DNA from: Nocardioides baculatus
GTDB lineage: Bacteria > Actinomycetota > Actinomycetes > Propionibacteriales > Nocardioidaceae
Direction of reading: 5' to 3'
Assembly (NCBI RefSeq): GCF_016735675.1
Contig: NZ_JAERSG010000003.1
Span: forward strand, 496,001-560,000
DNA length: 64,000 nt
The notes beneath the pieces are model-generated. The model had not been told where the DNA came from and did not search any database. It worked only from the letters and a program-made list of their open reading frames with translations. Position numbers and translations under genes: made by a program. Of this stretch, positions 9,329-19,300 are shown in pieces (the stretch's first letter is position 1; the number at the start of each line of letters is the position of its first letter).

Positions 9329-9707
9329 GCTGGGCCAGCTGGAGCAGGTTGCCGCACGTGTCGTCGAGGACCGCGACGATGACCGGGCCCACGTCGGTCG
9401 GGGGCTGCGTGAAGGTCACTCCGCGTCCGGTGAGGCGCGCGTGCTCGGCCTCGATGTCGTCGACGCCGAGCACGCACCAGGGGATGCCGTCGGCTGCCAG
9501 CGCGTCGGTGAACGGAGCCACCGCGGGATGGCCCTTGGGCTCGAGCGACACCTCGGTGGCGTCGGGGCCGTCCCCGAGCCTGACGGTGAGCCACCGGTGC
9601 TCGCCCAGGGGGACGTCCGCCGTCACCTGGAAGCCGAGCACTCCGGTGTAGAAGTCGACGGCCCGCTGCTGGTCGTCGACGAAGATGCTGATGGTCTGGA
9701 GCTTCAC
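9318..9707 (-). CDS. VOC-family protein paired with ArsR regulator
   Basis: A 129-residue VOC protein (KLQTISIFVDDQQRAVDFYT opening, DDIEAEHARLTGRGVTF in the second half, [17 protein letters not shown] at the end). This sub-group commonly follows an ArsR gene in actinobacteria and is annotated as glyoxalase or bleomycin-resistance-like; the substrate is not known. The GTG at 9707 overlaps the ArsR stop (GTGA), so the pair is one transcription unit. It ends inside the 3' end of ureD on the other strand. Confidence 0.85.
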   Translation of the reverse strand: MKLQTISIFVDDQQRAVDFYTGVLGFQVTADVPLGEHRWLTVRLGDGPDATEVSLEPKGHPAVAPFTDALAADGIPWCVLGVDDIEAEHARLTGRGVTFTQPPTDVGPVIVAVLDDTCGNLLQLAQLTG

Positions 9708-9985
9708 GAGCCCGCCTTCCGTGTCGGCCACCGCTCCGCGATCTGCGCGAGCGGTGCGGTGTTGATGGTGTGGAACTTGTAGCGACCTCGTCGCTCGGCG
9801 ACCACCAGCCCGGCTTGCTGCAGGACGTCGAGGTGCTGCGAGACCGCCTGCCGGGTCGGGGTGAGGTCGTGCTTCATCGCCAGCCGCGAGCACAGCTCGA
9901 AGAGGGTCTGCTGGTCGCGTTCGAGGAGCTCGTCGAGCAGGGCCCTGCGGGTCCCGTCGGCGAGCGCCTTGAAGATGTCCGCCAC
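9704..9985 (-). CDS. ArsR/SmtB-family winged-helix regulator
   Basis: A 93-residue regulator: IFKALADGTRRALLDELLER is the N-terminal helix pair of the family, RQAVSQHLDVLQQAGLVVAE the recognition helix, and RRGRYKFHTIN the wing. The metal-sensing CxC of classical ArsR and the alpha-5 ligands are absent; there is one Cys (FELCSRL). This fits the non-metal sub-group that regulates VOC or SRPBCC partners. The GTG start lies six bases after a -10 element, so the transcript is probably leaderless. Autoregulation through the palindrome in its own promoter is likely. Confidence 0.9.
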   Translation of the reverse strand: MADIFKALADGTRRALLDELLERDQQTLFELCSRLAMKHDLTPTRQAVSQHLDVLQQAGLVVAERRGRYKFHTINTAPLAQIAERWPTRKAGS

Positions 9986-9991
9986 TCCCCG

Positions 9992-10021
9992 AAAATAGGC
10001 AAGTAGTCACTTGCCTGTCAA
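9992..10021 (-). promoter_or_regulatory. ArsR promoter with operator filling the spacer
   Basis: Read on the minus strand, TTGACA (10021-10016) and TATTTT (9997-9992) are separated by exactly 18 bases, and those 18 bases are a perfect inverted repeat GGCAAGT-GACT-ACTTGCC (9998-10015). The GTG of arsR follows the -10 after six bases. The layout predicts a strong leaderless promoter that is shut when ArsR occupies the spacer. Confidence 0.75.
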
Positions 10022-10037
10022 TGGACGTCGTCCAGGC

Positions 10038-13000
10038 TCACGATCCGACGCTGCGCACCAGTCGCTCGACCACGGCGTCGGGGTCGTCGAGCCAGTCGGT
10101 GGCCAGGACCTGCTCGACCTTCCAGCCGGCGGAGCGCAGGACGGCCGGCTGGATCGTGCGCCGCTGCTCGCCGGAGGCCCGGTCGACGCGTGCGGCGTGG
10201 TCGACCAGGACTGCCGTGTGCCAGGTGGGCTCGCCGGCGGTGCGCAGCGCGAGGTCGCACCGGAAGCCGGACTGGCCGACCGACAGCGCGACGTCGAGCC
10301 CGCGGCCGCGCAGTGCCGCGGCGAGCTGGTCGACGAGGTCGGGCGTCTCCCCCGTGCCCGCCCCGGGCTGGCGCCACGAGCCCAGCGCGGACCGCATGGC
10401 CGCGGGGTCGCCCTCGGACACCGCGTCGGCGTACTGGAGGAAGCCGCGCAGGGACGCCGCCCCGTCGTTGTAGGTGTTGACGATCATCGACGGCTCGATG
10501 CTGCTCACCAGCACCATGTGCTGACGGGCGCGGCTGAAGATGACGTTGAGCCGCTTCTCGCCTCCGCTGTTGTTGATCGGACCGAAGTTCATCCGCATCC
10601 GCCCGTCGGAGCCGCGGGCGTAGCAGACGCTCATGATGATCACGTCGCGCTCGTCGCCCTGGACGTTCTCCAGGTTCTTCACGAACAGGCCGACGGTCTG
10701 GCCGTCCTCCTCGCGGTCGACCTCGGTCTCGTAGGCCACCGCGAAGGCGGGGTCGGAGTCGGCCAGTGCCGCCAGGGCGTTCTCGATCTCGGTCTGCTGG
10801 GCCTCCGAGAAGGCGACGATGCCGAGGGTGAGCCCGGTGCCACGCAGCAGCAGGTCGCGGGTCAGCTCGGCGACCCAGCGGGCCTCGGCCGGGTTGGTCC
10901 GCCGCGTGTAGACGCCGTCGCTCACCCGGATCACGCTGATGCTGCGGTCCAGGACCGCGTCGGTCGTCGTCCGCACCTGCTCGGGGTCGGGCGCCTCACC
11001 TCTCGTCACCGTCAGGCGGGGTCGACCCTCCGCCATCGGGACCCGGTCCGGGACGGTCGCGAGCCGACCCTCGTAGAAGGCCGCGTTGCTGAACTGGATC
11101 AGCGCCTCGTAGCGGCTGCGGTAGTGCCAGAGCAGCATCGTCGACGGCAGCCGGGTCGAGGCGACGGTGAGGAAGCTGTCGGCGTCGAGCACCACGCCGA
11201 CCTGCGCGGCGGCCTCGTCGTCGGTGCCGTCGTCGACCTCGGTGTCGACACCCGGGCCGCTGCTCCGGAAGTAGCGGGTCGGCGGCAGCTGCATGCGGTC
11301 GCCCACGACGATCGCCTGGCCGGCCCGGTGCAGCGCCGGGACCGCTTCCTCCACTGGCACCTGGCTGGCCTCGTCGAACACCACCACGTCGAACGACCCC
11401 GCCATCTCGAGGGTGTCGCTCAGCGAGGACGGGCTCATCAGCCACACCGGGCGGAGCGCGGCGACCACCTCGCCCGACTCGCCGCTGGCCAGCTGTCGGA
11501 TCGAGCGGTAGGCGCGGACCTTGCCGAACTCGTGCTCGAGCTCGCGCCGACCGGTGCTCCACGTCTTCTTGGTCGCCCGCTGCGCGTCGTCCATGCCGGT
11601 CACGCTGCGGCCGCTGTGCTCGACCAGCTCGCGGAACCGGTGACGCAGGCGCCCGACGACCACCGCGGCGTTCGCCCTGTGCAGGGCCGGCTCCAGCTGG
11701 GCCACCCGGTCGACGAGGTCACCGAGCCGGCGACCGTCGAGCCGGTCGAGCTCGGGGTGGCTCGCCCGCGCGGCGCGCAGCGAGGCCGTGAGGACGGCGT
11801 GCTCGACCTGGTCCGGCTCGGCGTCGAGCACCTGGAGCGCACGGTGGACCGAGGGCTGTGCCGCGATGTCGTGGAGCGACGGTGCAGCGGCGCGTACGGA
11901 GTCGCGGCCCGCCGGCGAGGAAAGGTCGGCCGCGACAGCCAGGGCGGCGTCGATCGTCAGCCGCTCCACGTCGAGCACTCCGGCGAGGTCCTCGTCGAGC
12001 CGGGCGAGGCCGTGGGCCAGGTCGTCGAGCGCCTCGCGGGCACGGTCGTCGCTGGAGGCGAGCAGGTCGCGCCAGGGGGCGAGCGGCTCCTCGAGCCGGC
12101 GGGCCGCGGCGAGGGCGTCCGCCAGCGCGCCCAGGTCGACGTGACCGTAGGCGCGCTCGGCCTCGGCGTCGGCGGCGACCGCGGCGGCGTACGAGGTGTG
12201 CTGGGCGACCAGCAGGCCGAGCGACTGGCTGGCCGGCATCGGGGCGCCGGTCCACCCGCGCTCGACCATCGCCTTCACGCGACGCCACTCGCCGCTGAGG
12301 AACCGGAACGCCGCATCCTCCTTGCGGCGGGCGACGTCGAGCGCGTCGACGGCGTCGTCGGGCTGGAGGGGCTCGGTCCACCGGGAGGCCGCCTCGGCCG
12401 CCGACGCCGCGGCGGCGTGCACCTCGCCCTGGTGCCGCCGGGCAGCGGTCAGCTCGGTCGCAGCCGTCGACCGGCCCGAGAGCACGCCGAGGGCACCACG
12501 GCGGGCGAGCGGGTCGAGCAGGGCGTGGAGCCCGGCGACCTCGCGGACCTGCGCGACGCTGAGGGAGCCGGGTTCGGGTCCGCCCGCGGTCGAGAGCAGC
12601 CCCAGCACGCGGCCCAACGAGCCGGTGGCCGCCTCGGCCGCCGACGCGACGGCGACCTCGGCGCGCGCCTCGGCAAGCACGTCCCCCCGGATCGCGGCCA
12701 GCGGCGTACGGGCCAGCACGCGGTCGCGGCCCGTGCGCGCGAGTGCGTCGCCGAGCCGGTCGACCGCCGGCCGGGCCGCACTCCAGGCGTCCGGCGCGGG
12801 GACGACCTGGAGCAGGTCGGCCGGCAGGTCGTCGCCCCAGCGGGACTCGCGGAGGGCGACCAGCCGGTCGAGGTGGTCGACGACCCGGCTCCCCCGGGCG
12901 TCGTGCCCCTGCCCGACCAGCGCGTCGTCGTAGCTCTCGACCTCTGCCCGGATGCCGACCAGCTCACTGACGAGGGCGTCCCGCTCCCCCTCGAGCAGGG

Positions 13001-15119
13001 CGATGTCCTCCTCGGACCCGGTCCACGCCTCGTAGGTGTCCTTCAGGCCGTGGACGAACGCCTTCTTGTCCGCCTGGCTGTCGTGGACGAGCGTGCAGAT
13101 CTCGTCGAGGCCCCGCGAGCGCAACCGGGCGTGCACGACGTCGAGCGCCGCCCGCTTCTGGCAGACGAACAGCACCCGCTTTCCGCGGGCGAGGTAGTCG
13201 GCGACGAGGTTGGTGATCGTCTGCGACTTCCCGGTGCCGGGCGGGCCCTGGATGACGAACGTGTCCTCGGCGCGCGCCTGGGCGATCGCGGCCATCTGCG
13301 AGTCGTCGGCGGTGACGACGAGGTAGCGGTCCTGCGGCTCCACCGGCGCCGTCGCCGCTGGCGTCTCGCGCGGCTCGGTCGAGAACAGCTCGTCGAACAC
13401 CGGCTGGGCCCGCGGCGCCTCGAGCAGGGCGTCGTAGTCGCGGACCAGGCTGAGCGTGCGGTAGTTGAAGTTCGCCAGGGTCACCGCGCACAGGTCGACC
13501 TCCCAGCGATAGGGGTTGGTCTCGCCCTCCGACAGCGTGTAGAGCTCCTGCTCGACCTCGCCGGCCGCCTGGGTGCGCGGTGCCGGCGCGTCACCGAGCT
13601 CGACCCCGAGCGCCAGCGGGGAGCGGACGAGGCGGTCCTCGAAGATCTGGATCCCCAGCGGCTGCCACGAAGGTCGGGTGTAGGAGTAGGCGTAGTGCCG
13701 ACGACCGATGCTCGGCCGGCTGCCGCTGCGACGCCGGCGGTAGGCCTGGAGGGCGACCTGCGCGCGGGAGCGGATCAGGTCGATGCGCGGCCGGTCGACC
13801 AGCACGACCGAGACGCCGCGCTCGGTCTGCTGCGCCTGGCGCTCGATGTCGGCGCGGAGGGCGTCGACCGCGCCCGGGTCGGTGAGGTCGACCGTCAGCG
13901 GGAGGTCGAAGCCGTAGCTGCTGCGGAGCTGGTGGCGCAGGACCGGGTTGACCTCGGCCTGCGTGGGATCGACCAGCTGGAGCTTGTAGGACTGCCGGAC
14001 CCCACGGGCCTTCGTCAGGCCGGCGGCGGCGAGCACCAGCGGCGACAGGATCGGCACGTCGGGGTCGTCGTGCACGTCGTGCCACCGCAGGAACGCCACC
14101 ACGACCCGGAGCTGGTCCTGGCCGTACTCCGCCCGGTCGCGCTGCGCCTGGGAGCGGACGGCGTCGAGTGCCTGCTCGGCGTAGGGCGCGTCGTCCCAGC
14201 GCACGACGGAGCCGAGCTCGACCGTCTTGCCGTCCACGAGGCGGCGCGAGGCCGGGCCGCCCCAGGTGAACAGCTGCTCGGCGCGGATGGAGCGGACGTC
14301 GAGCACCAGCGGCACGGAGGCCTGCGTCAGGTTGAGCGTGCGACCGGTGCTGCGGAAGTGGAGGAGCGGGTTGCGACGGCTGAGGTCGAACAACCGGTCC
14401 CGCAGGTGCTCGAGCACGACCGTGCGCCGGTCGCGGTCGCCGGTGGAGCCGAGGACCCGCTCGAGGTCGAAGTCCTCCGGCTGGTCGCGGTAGGTGCGCA
14501 GCCGCTCGATGAGGTCGCCGAGGTCCTGGGCACGGCGGCGACGGTCCGGCTCGATCATCGAGGTCACCAGTCCGGCGACGACCGGGTGCAGCCCGGGCGC
14601 GAGGGCGAAGAGGTTGCGGTGGTGCTGCTCGAGGCTCAGCACGTGGTCCTCGTCGGCGAGGTCGAGCCCGCAGAGGAGGGCGGCGAGCAGCTCGCCGACG
14701 CTCGCGACGTCGGTGAGCTCGTCGTGGTGACCGACCTGGTGCTCCCACCGCTGCCAGCCCGGCACCAGCCGGGCCCGGGTGCCCTCGGTCGCGGCCTGCG
14801 TGGTGGCCGTACGCCGACCGCTGGCCAGGTCGAGCAGCTGGTCTCCCCCGCGCCGGACGTCCAGGCCCGCCGAGGCGAGCTCGCGCTCGACCTCGTGGAT
14901 CGCCGACCGGTGGTGCTGCGGTGCGCTCGCGGCTGCGTCGTCGAACTCGATCCGGTTGTCCTCGGTCAGCCGGAGCTGCCCGAGACCGCGCAGCGGCGCG
15001 ACCTTGCCGAGCTGGTGCGCCGCGGCCACCTGCTCCATCAACGGGAGCGTCGACGCGAGGACGTCGTCGACGGGCAGCCCGCCGAGCTCGACGGCCCGGA
15101 GCACGAGGTCGCGCATCAC
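10038..15119 (-). CDS. Giant SF1 helicase with kinase-like N-terminus and nuclease-like C-terminus
   Basis: A 1693-residue multidomain protein. Residues ~1-235 resemble the C-lobe of a Ser/Thr kinase: QLRLTEDNRIEFDDAAAS looks like a catalytic loop plus DFG region, and SVGELLAALLCGLDL with SMIEPDRRRRAQDLGDLIER like the late helices; the glycine-rich N-lobe is missing, so it is probably a pseudokinase. A DUF4011-like part begins near DRLFDLSRRNPLLHFRSTGR. SF1 helicase motifs follow: GPPGTGKSQT (~623), VVFDEASQVPVEEA (~1242), VVGDRMQLPPTRYF, NVQGDERDVIIM and IFSRARQHMVLVS. The last ~100 residues match the Vsr/REase-like domain often found after COG1112 helicases. GTG (15119) overlaps the peptidase stop. 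Related helicases occur in antiphage systems such as Mokosh. Confidence 0.8.
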   Translation of the reverse strand: MMRDLVLRAVELGGLPVDDVLASTLPLMEQVAAAHQLGKVAPLRGLGQLRLTEDNRIEFDDAAASAPQHHRSAIHEVERELASAGLDVRRGGDQLLDLASGRRTATTQAATEGTRARLVPGWQRWEHQVGHHDELTDVASVGELLAALLCGLDLADEDHVLSLEQHHRNLFALAPGLHPVVAGLVTSMIEPDRRRRAQDLGDLIERLRTYRDQPEDFDLERVLGSTGDRDRRTVVLEHLRDRLFDLSRRNPLLHFRSTGRTLNLTQASVPLVLDVRSIRAEQLFTWGGPASRRLVDGKTVELGSVVRWDDAPYAEQALDAVRSQAQRDRAEYGQDQLRVVVAFLRWHDVHDDPDVPILSPLVLAAAGLTKARGVRQSYKLQLVDPTQAEVNPVLRHQLRSSYGFDLPLTVDLTDPGAVDALRADIERQAQQTERGVSVVLVDRPRIDLIRSRAQVALQAYRRRRSGSRPSIGRRHYAYSYTRPSWQPLGIQIFEDRLVRSPLALGVELGDAPAPRTQAAGEVEQELYTLSEGETNPYRWEVDLCAVTLANFNYRTLSLVRDYDALLEAPRAQPVFDELFSTEPRETPAATAPVEPQDRYLVVTADDSQMAAIAQARAEDTFVIQGPPGTGKSQTITNLVADYLARGKRVLFVCQKRAALDVVHARLRSRGLDEICTLVHDSQADKKAFVHGLKDTYEAWTGSEEDIALLEGERDALVSELVGIRAEVESYDDALVGQGHDARGSRVVDHLDRLVALRESRWGDDLPADLLQVVPAPDAWSAARPAVDRLGDALARTGRDRVLARTPLAAIRGDVLAEARAEVAVASAAEAATGSLGRVLGLLSTAGGPEPGSLSVAQVREVAGLHALLDPLARRGALGVLSGRSTAATELTAARRHQGEVHAAAASAAEAASRWTEPLQPDDAVDALDVARRKEDAAFRFLSGEWRRVKAMVERGWTGAPMPASQSLGLLVAQHTSYAAAVAADAEAERAYGHVDLGALADALAAARRLEEPLAPWRDLLASSDDRAREALDDLAHGLARLDEDLAGVLDVERLTIDAALAVAADLSSPAGRDSVRAAAPSLHDIAAQPSVHRALQVLDAEPDQVEHAVLTASLRAARASHPELDRLDGRRLGDLVDRVAQLEPALHRANAAVVVGRLRHRFRELVEHSGRSVTGMDDAQRATKKTWSTGRRELEHEFGKVRAYRSIRQLASGESGEVVAALRPVWLMSPSSLSDTLEMAGSFDVVVFDEASQVPVEEAVPALHRAGQAIVVGDRMQLPPTRYFRSSGPGVDTEVDDGTDDEAAAQVGVVLDADSFLTVASTRLPSTMLLWHYRSRYEALIQFSNAAFYEGRLATVPDRVPMAEGRPRLTVTRGEAPDPEQVRTTTDAVLDRSISVIRVSDGVYTRRTNPAEARWVAELTRDLLLRGTGLTLGIVAFSEAQQTEIENALAALADSDPAFAVAYETEVDREEDGQTVGLFVKNLENVQGDERDVIIMSVCYARGSDGRMRMNFGPINNSGGEKRLNVIFSRARQHMVLVSSIEPSMIVNTYNDGAASLRGFLQYADAVSEGDPAAMRSALGSWRQPGAGTGETPDLVDQLAAALRGRGLDVALSVGQSGFRCDLALRTAGEPTWHTAVLVDHAARVDRASGEQRRTIQPAVLRSAGWKVEQVLATDWLDDPDAVVERLVRSVGS

Positions 15120-16288
15120 GCCACCCCTGCGAGGAGCTCGCGGGCGCCGGCGACCACGGCGGTCCGCTCGCGGTCGCCCAGACCGAGCTCGGCCACGAGG
15201 AACTTCACCAGGTCGCCGTCGAGCTTCTTCACCATCGCAACCGCGACGGCCGCGGACAGCGCCGTGCGCGAGGCGTCGGGGTCGCTCGTCGCGAGGTCGG
15301 CCAGCACCGCGCAGAGGTAGCGGCGGGTGTCGGGCGGCAGGGCGCCGAGGTCGTCGTCGGTCAGCTCGGAGAGCGGGGTGGCTGTCGGTGGCACCACGGC
15401 GCCGTACCGCTCCGCCATCTCGATCGACTCGGGCGCCCGCAGGCCCTCGACCTGCATCGCCTCGCGGGCCAGCTCACGCGTCAGCTCGTGCAGCGCATCC
15501 TGGCCGAGCAGGTCGAGCGCAGCGAGGTCCAGCGGCGGGCCGATCGCGGCCGCGACCGCCTCCTCGGCCTCGTCGCCGTGGTCGTGCCACTGCTGGAGCG
15601 CCCACGAGCGCAGCACGTTCTCCGGGTGGGTCTGGCCGGCGCTGCCCGAGGTCAGGTCGACCTCGGCGGCCTGGCGCAGGTAGGCCGCCGGGTCGACCTG
15701 CCGCATCCCGGTCGCCAGCTTGAGCAGGCCGCCGACCGCGGGCTCGACCGTCCCGGTCGCGAGCAGCGCGCCGCGGTCGGCGTAGAGCTCCGTGGCGAGC
15801 CGGAACCGGCGCGCGGTCTCGAGGTGCTCCCCGCTCGTCCGGGCGTCGGTCTCGCTCGCCTCGAGCAGGCGCGCGGCGACCAGGTGGCGTCCGCCGTCGG
15901 ACGACCAGAGCACGTGGTGCGACAGCTCGTGGCCCATCACCGCGCAGAGCTCGTCACCCGTGAGCAGGTCGGACAGCCCACCCGTCAGCACGACGATCGC
16001 GCGGTCGGGCACGAAGACGAGCTCGGCGTTGGGCTTGTCGGCCGACTCCCCCGCGTAGAGCTCCACGGGCACCGTGACGCCCAGTGCCCCGGCCGCGCGC
16101 GTCAGCTGGGCGTGCGCCTCGGGATGGCTCGTCGGGTCCAGCCGGTAGGTCGAGCGCAGCAGTGCCTGGTCGAGGTCGTCACCGCCGATGGGGCCCGAGC
16201 GAAGGGCGGCGAACGCCTTCGGGTGCTCGCCCTCGAGGATCGTGGTCACCGCCGAGTGGTAGGGCAACGGCTTCAGCTCGCGGAGCAC
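15116..16288 (-). CDS. M48-like zinc metallopeptidase domain protein
   Basis: A 390-residue protein with the zinc signature HELSH at residues 120-124 (VMGHELSHHVLW) and a third ligand candidate E167 in ATELYADRGA, the layout of M48 peptidases. There are no convincing membrane segments, so it seems cytosolic, unlike HtpX. Residues ~75-105 (DRAIVVLTGGLSDLLTGDEL) match the strand before the M48 zinc helix. The C-terminal third is helical and unrecognised. The GTG start lies seven bases after a TAGGCT -10 on the minus strand. It is the first gene of a two-gene operon with the giant helicase, which suggests a regulated protease in the same system. Confidence 0.8.
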   Translation of the reverse strand: MLRELKPLPYHSAVTTILEGEHPKAFAALRSGPIGGDDLDQALLRSTYRLDPTSHPEAHAQLTRAAGALGVTVPVELYAGESADKPNAELVFVPDRAIVVLTGGLSDLLTGDELCAVMGHELSHHVLWSSDGGRHLVAARLLEASETDARTSGEHLETARRFRLATELYADRGALLATGTVEPAVGGLLKLATGMRQVDPAAYLRQAAEVDLTSGSAGQTHPENVLRSWALQQWHDHGDEAEEAVAAAIGPPLDLAALDLLGQDALHELTRELAREAMQVEGLRAPESIEMAERYGAVVPPTATPLSELTDDDLGALPPDTRRYLCAVLADLATSDPDASRTALSAAVAVAMVKKLDGDLVKFLVAELGLGDRERTAVVAGARELLAGVA

Positions 16289-16295
16289 GCGGGAC

Positions 16296-16301
16296 AGCCT
16301 A
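16296..16301 (-). promoter_or_regulatory. -10 element of the peptidase-helicase operon
   Basis: TAGGCT on the minus strand, with seven bases to the GTG at 16288, the spacing expected for a leaderless transcript. No good -35 is visible. The element lies only about 30 bases beyond the end of cydDC, so the operon has its own promoter rather than depending only on read-through from cyd. Confidence 0.5.
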
Positions 16302-16327
16302 GGTGCTCGTTCGGCGCACCATGCCGT

Positions 16328-19300
16328 TCACCGGTGGATCGGGCCCCGCGCCGGCTCGGCGAGGTCGACCACGCCGTCCACCAGGTCCAGGCCGACGGTC
16401 CCGTGGGTGATCCACAGGACCGAGCGGTCACGGTCACTGGTGAGGAGCTCCCGGGCGAGCTCGGACGCCGTCGCGCTGTCGAGGTGGGCGGTCGGCTCGT
16501 CCAGCACCAGCACCGGCTGGTCGGCCAGCAGCGACCGGGCGATCGCTATCCGGGCGCGTTCGCCACCCGAGACGGCGGCGTGCCCGTCACCCAGCCACGT
16601 GTGCATCCCGTCGGGGAGAGCGTCCAACCAGTCGCCGAGGCGCGCCCGCCGCAGGGTGGCCTCCACCTCGGCGTCGGTGGCTCCGGGACGCGCAAGGCGC
16701 ACGTTCTCCACCAGTGTGGTGCAGAAGACGTGCGGGTGGTCGTCCACCAGACCGGTCGTCCGGCGCACGTCCGCCAGGAGCATCGACCGGGTGTCACACC
16801 CGCCGAGCACGACCCTTCCGCTGGAGGGGTCCAGGAAGCGGAGCAGCAGGGCAGCCAGGGTCGACTTCCCCACACCCGACGGTCCCACGACCGCGACGCG
16901 CTCCCCCGGTGCGAGGCGCACGGACAGCTCCTCCGTGAGCGCACCCCCGGGCGCCCACCGGGCTCGTGCCCGCTCGACGGTCACGTCGTGCCCCGAGGGC
17001 GTGCCGTGGGCCACGGTGTCACGGACGGCCGGGGCCGTGCGCTCGAGCGTGCGCAGCCGGCTCTCGGCGGCGGCCGTCCGCACGGACAGCGCGCCCGCGT
17101 CGGTCAGCGGGAGGGCGACGTCGGCGAGGGCGAGCGGCAGCAGCACGAGCAGGGCCAGCATCGGACCCGTCAGCGATCCGCCGGCGACCGCGGACGAGGC
17201 GAGCGCTGCGATGAAGGCCATCGCGACACCCGTCGTGAGCAGGGCGGCGGCCCGCGCAGCGCCCGTCCAGGCGGCCGCGCCACTTCCTGCTCGACCGAGA
17301 GCACGGGCGGTACGGGCGATCCGGTCCGTGGCGCGTGCGGTGGCCTGCCACATGAGCAGCTCCTCGGCGACCTGGACGGACTCGAGCACCTCGGTCGACA
17401 GCCGGGACCGGAGCTCCACGAGCATCTGCTCGGCACGGCGTGCGCCCCACCGGGGCAGGAGGTAGCCCACCGATCCGGTGATCGCGCAGCACGCGAGCAC
17501 GATCGCGCCCGCGACCGGCAGGACGAGCGTCGCGACGAGCGCGGCGACCGCGGCCACGAGGACGAACTGGCGCACAGGCATCCGCACCCGCAGCTGACGG
17601 TCGACCACGCTGTCCACGTCGTCGACCACGGCGCTGAGCACGTCTCCGCGTCGTCGCCCCAGCCGGGCGGGCACCAGCGGGACCAGGGCGTCGTACACCT
17701 CGACTCGACGGCGGCCGAGCAGCCGGAGCGCGGCGTCGTGCGCGCGCAGCCGCTCGACGTAGCGCAGGACGGGTCGGGCCAGGCCGAAGGCGCGCACGCC
17801 GACCACGGCGACCAGCAGCGTCAGCACGGGCGGCTGGCTGGCGGCCTGGACGATCAGCCAGCCGGCCGTCGCCGTGAGGGCCACACCGGACATCGAGGCG
17901 AGGGCACCGATGACGGTGCTGGCGGCGAACCCCGCTGCCGCGGGCTCCTCGTCGGATCTGGACGACGTGTCCGGGGCCGGTCCGGCGGGAGCGGCCGCGG
18001 TGACCGCGGGCCGGGCGACCCGGTCGCGCGGCCCGGCGGCGGGCGGGGCGAGCTCGAGCCGTCGATCGGCCAGCGCCACCAGCATCGGGCGGTGTGCCAC
18101 GACGACCACCGAGCTGCGACGGCCGAGCGCGAGGACGGCGTCGGCGATCACCCGCTCGGTGAGCTCGTCGAGGTGTGCCGTGGGCTCGTCGAGCAGGACC
18201 CACGGTCGGTCCGCGAGCACGATCCTCGCGAGCGCCAGCCGGGCGCGCTCACCGGCCGACAGTGTGGCGCCGTCCTCGCCCAGTGGCTGCTCGATGCCGC
18301 GAGGGAGCTCGTGGACCCGCAGCTCGAGCGCCACCTCGCGCAACGCGGCCCACAGGTCGGCGTCGGTCGCGTCCGGACGGACGATCCTCAGGTTGTCGGC
18401 GATGGACCCCGCCACGAACTGCGGCTGCTGCGGCAGCCAGGCGACCTGGGACTGCCACGATGCGCCGCCGACGGGAGATCCGTGGGACGTCATCGTGCCG
18501 TCCGTGGCGGGCTCGAGCCCGGCGAGGACCGCCAGCAGGGTGGACTTGCCGCACCCGGACGGGCCGGTCACAGCCGTCACCCCGCGCGCCGGGATCCGGG
18601 CGTCGACCGGTGCCAGCGCAGGCACGGTGCGACCGGGATACGTCATCGTCAGCCCGTCGAGGACCAGGGGCGCGCCCGGCTCGGCCGGTGCGTCGAGGTC
18701 CCCGCTGCCCTGGGCCGACAGCAGCCGGTCCGCGGCCTCGAACGTGGCGGCTCCCTCGGCGGCGGCGTGGAACTCCGCGCCGACCCGGCGCAGCGGCCAG
18801 TACGCCTCGGGCGCGAGGAGCAGGACGACCAGCGCGGTGCCCAGGTCGAGCGATCCCTGCGCGAGCCGCACCCCCACCGTCACCGCGACGAGTGCGACCG
18901 ACAACGTGGCGACCAGCTCCAGGACGGCCGAGGACGCGAAGGCGATGCGGAGGGTGCGCAGCGACGCGATGCGGTAGCGGTCGGTGACCTCGGCGATGCG
19001 GCCCGACTGCACCCGCTCTCGGCGGTGCGCCACCAGGGTCGGCAGGCCGCGCACCACGTCGACGAAGTGGCCCGACAGCGCCTCCATCGCGCGCCACTGC
19101 TCGGCCGCCCGGTCACGGGTCGCGAGCCCGACGAGCGCGCCGAAGACCGGGACGAGGGGCAGCGTCGCCAGGACGATGACCGCGCTGAGCAGGTCCTGCG
19201 TCGCCATCGCCACCACTGCCAGCGGTGGGAGCACCGCGGCCAGCACGAGCGCCGGCACGTAGCGGGTGAGGTACGGCTCGCACGCCGAGACCCCGCGGGT

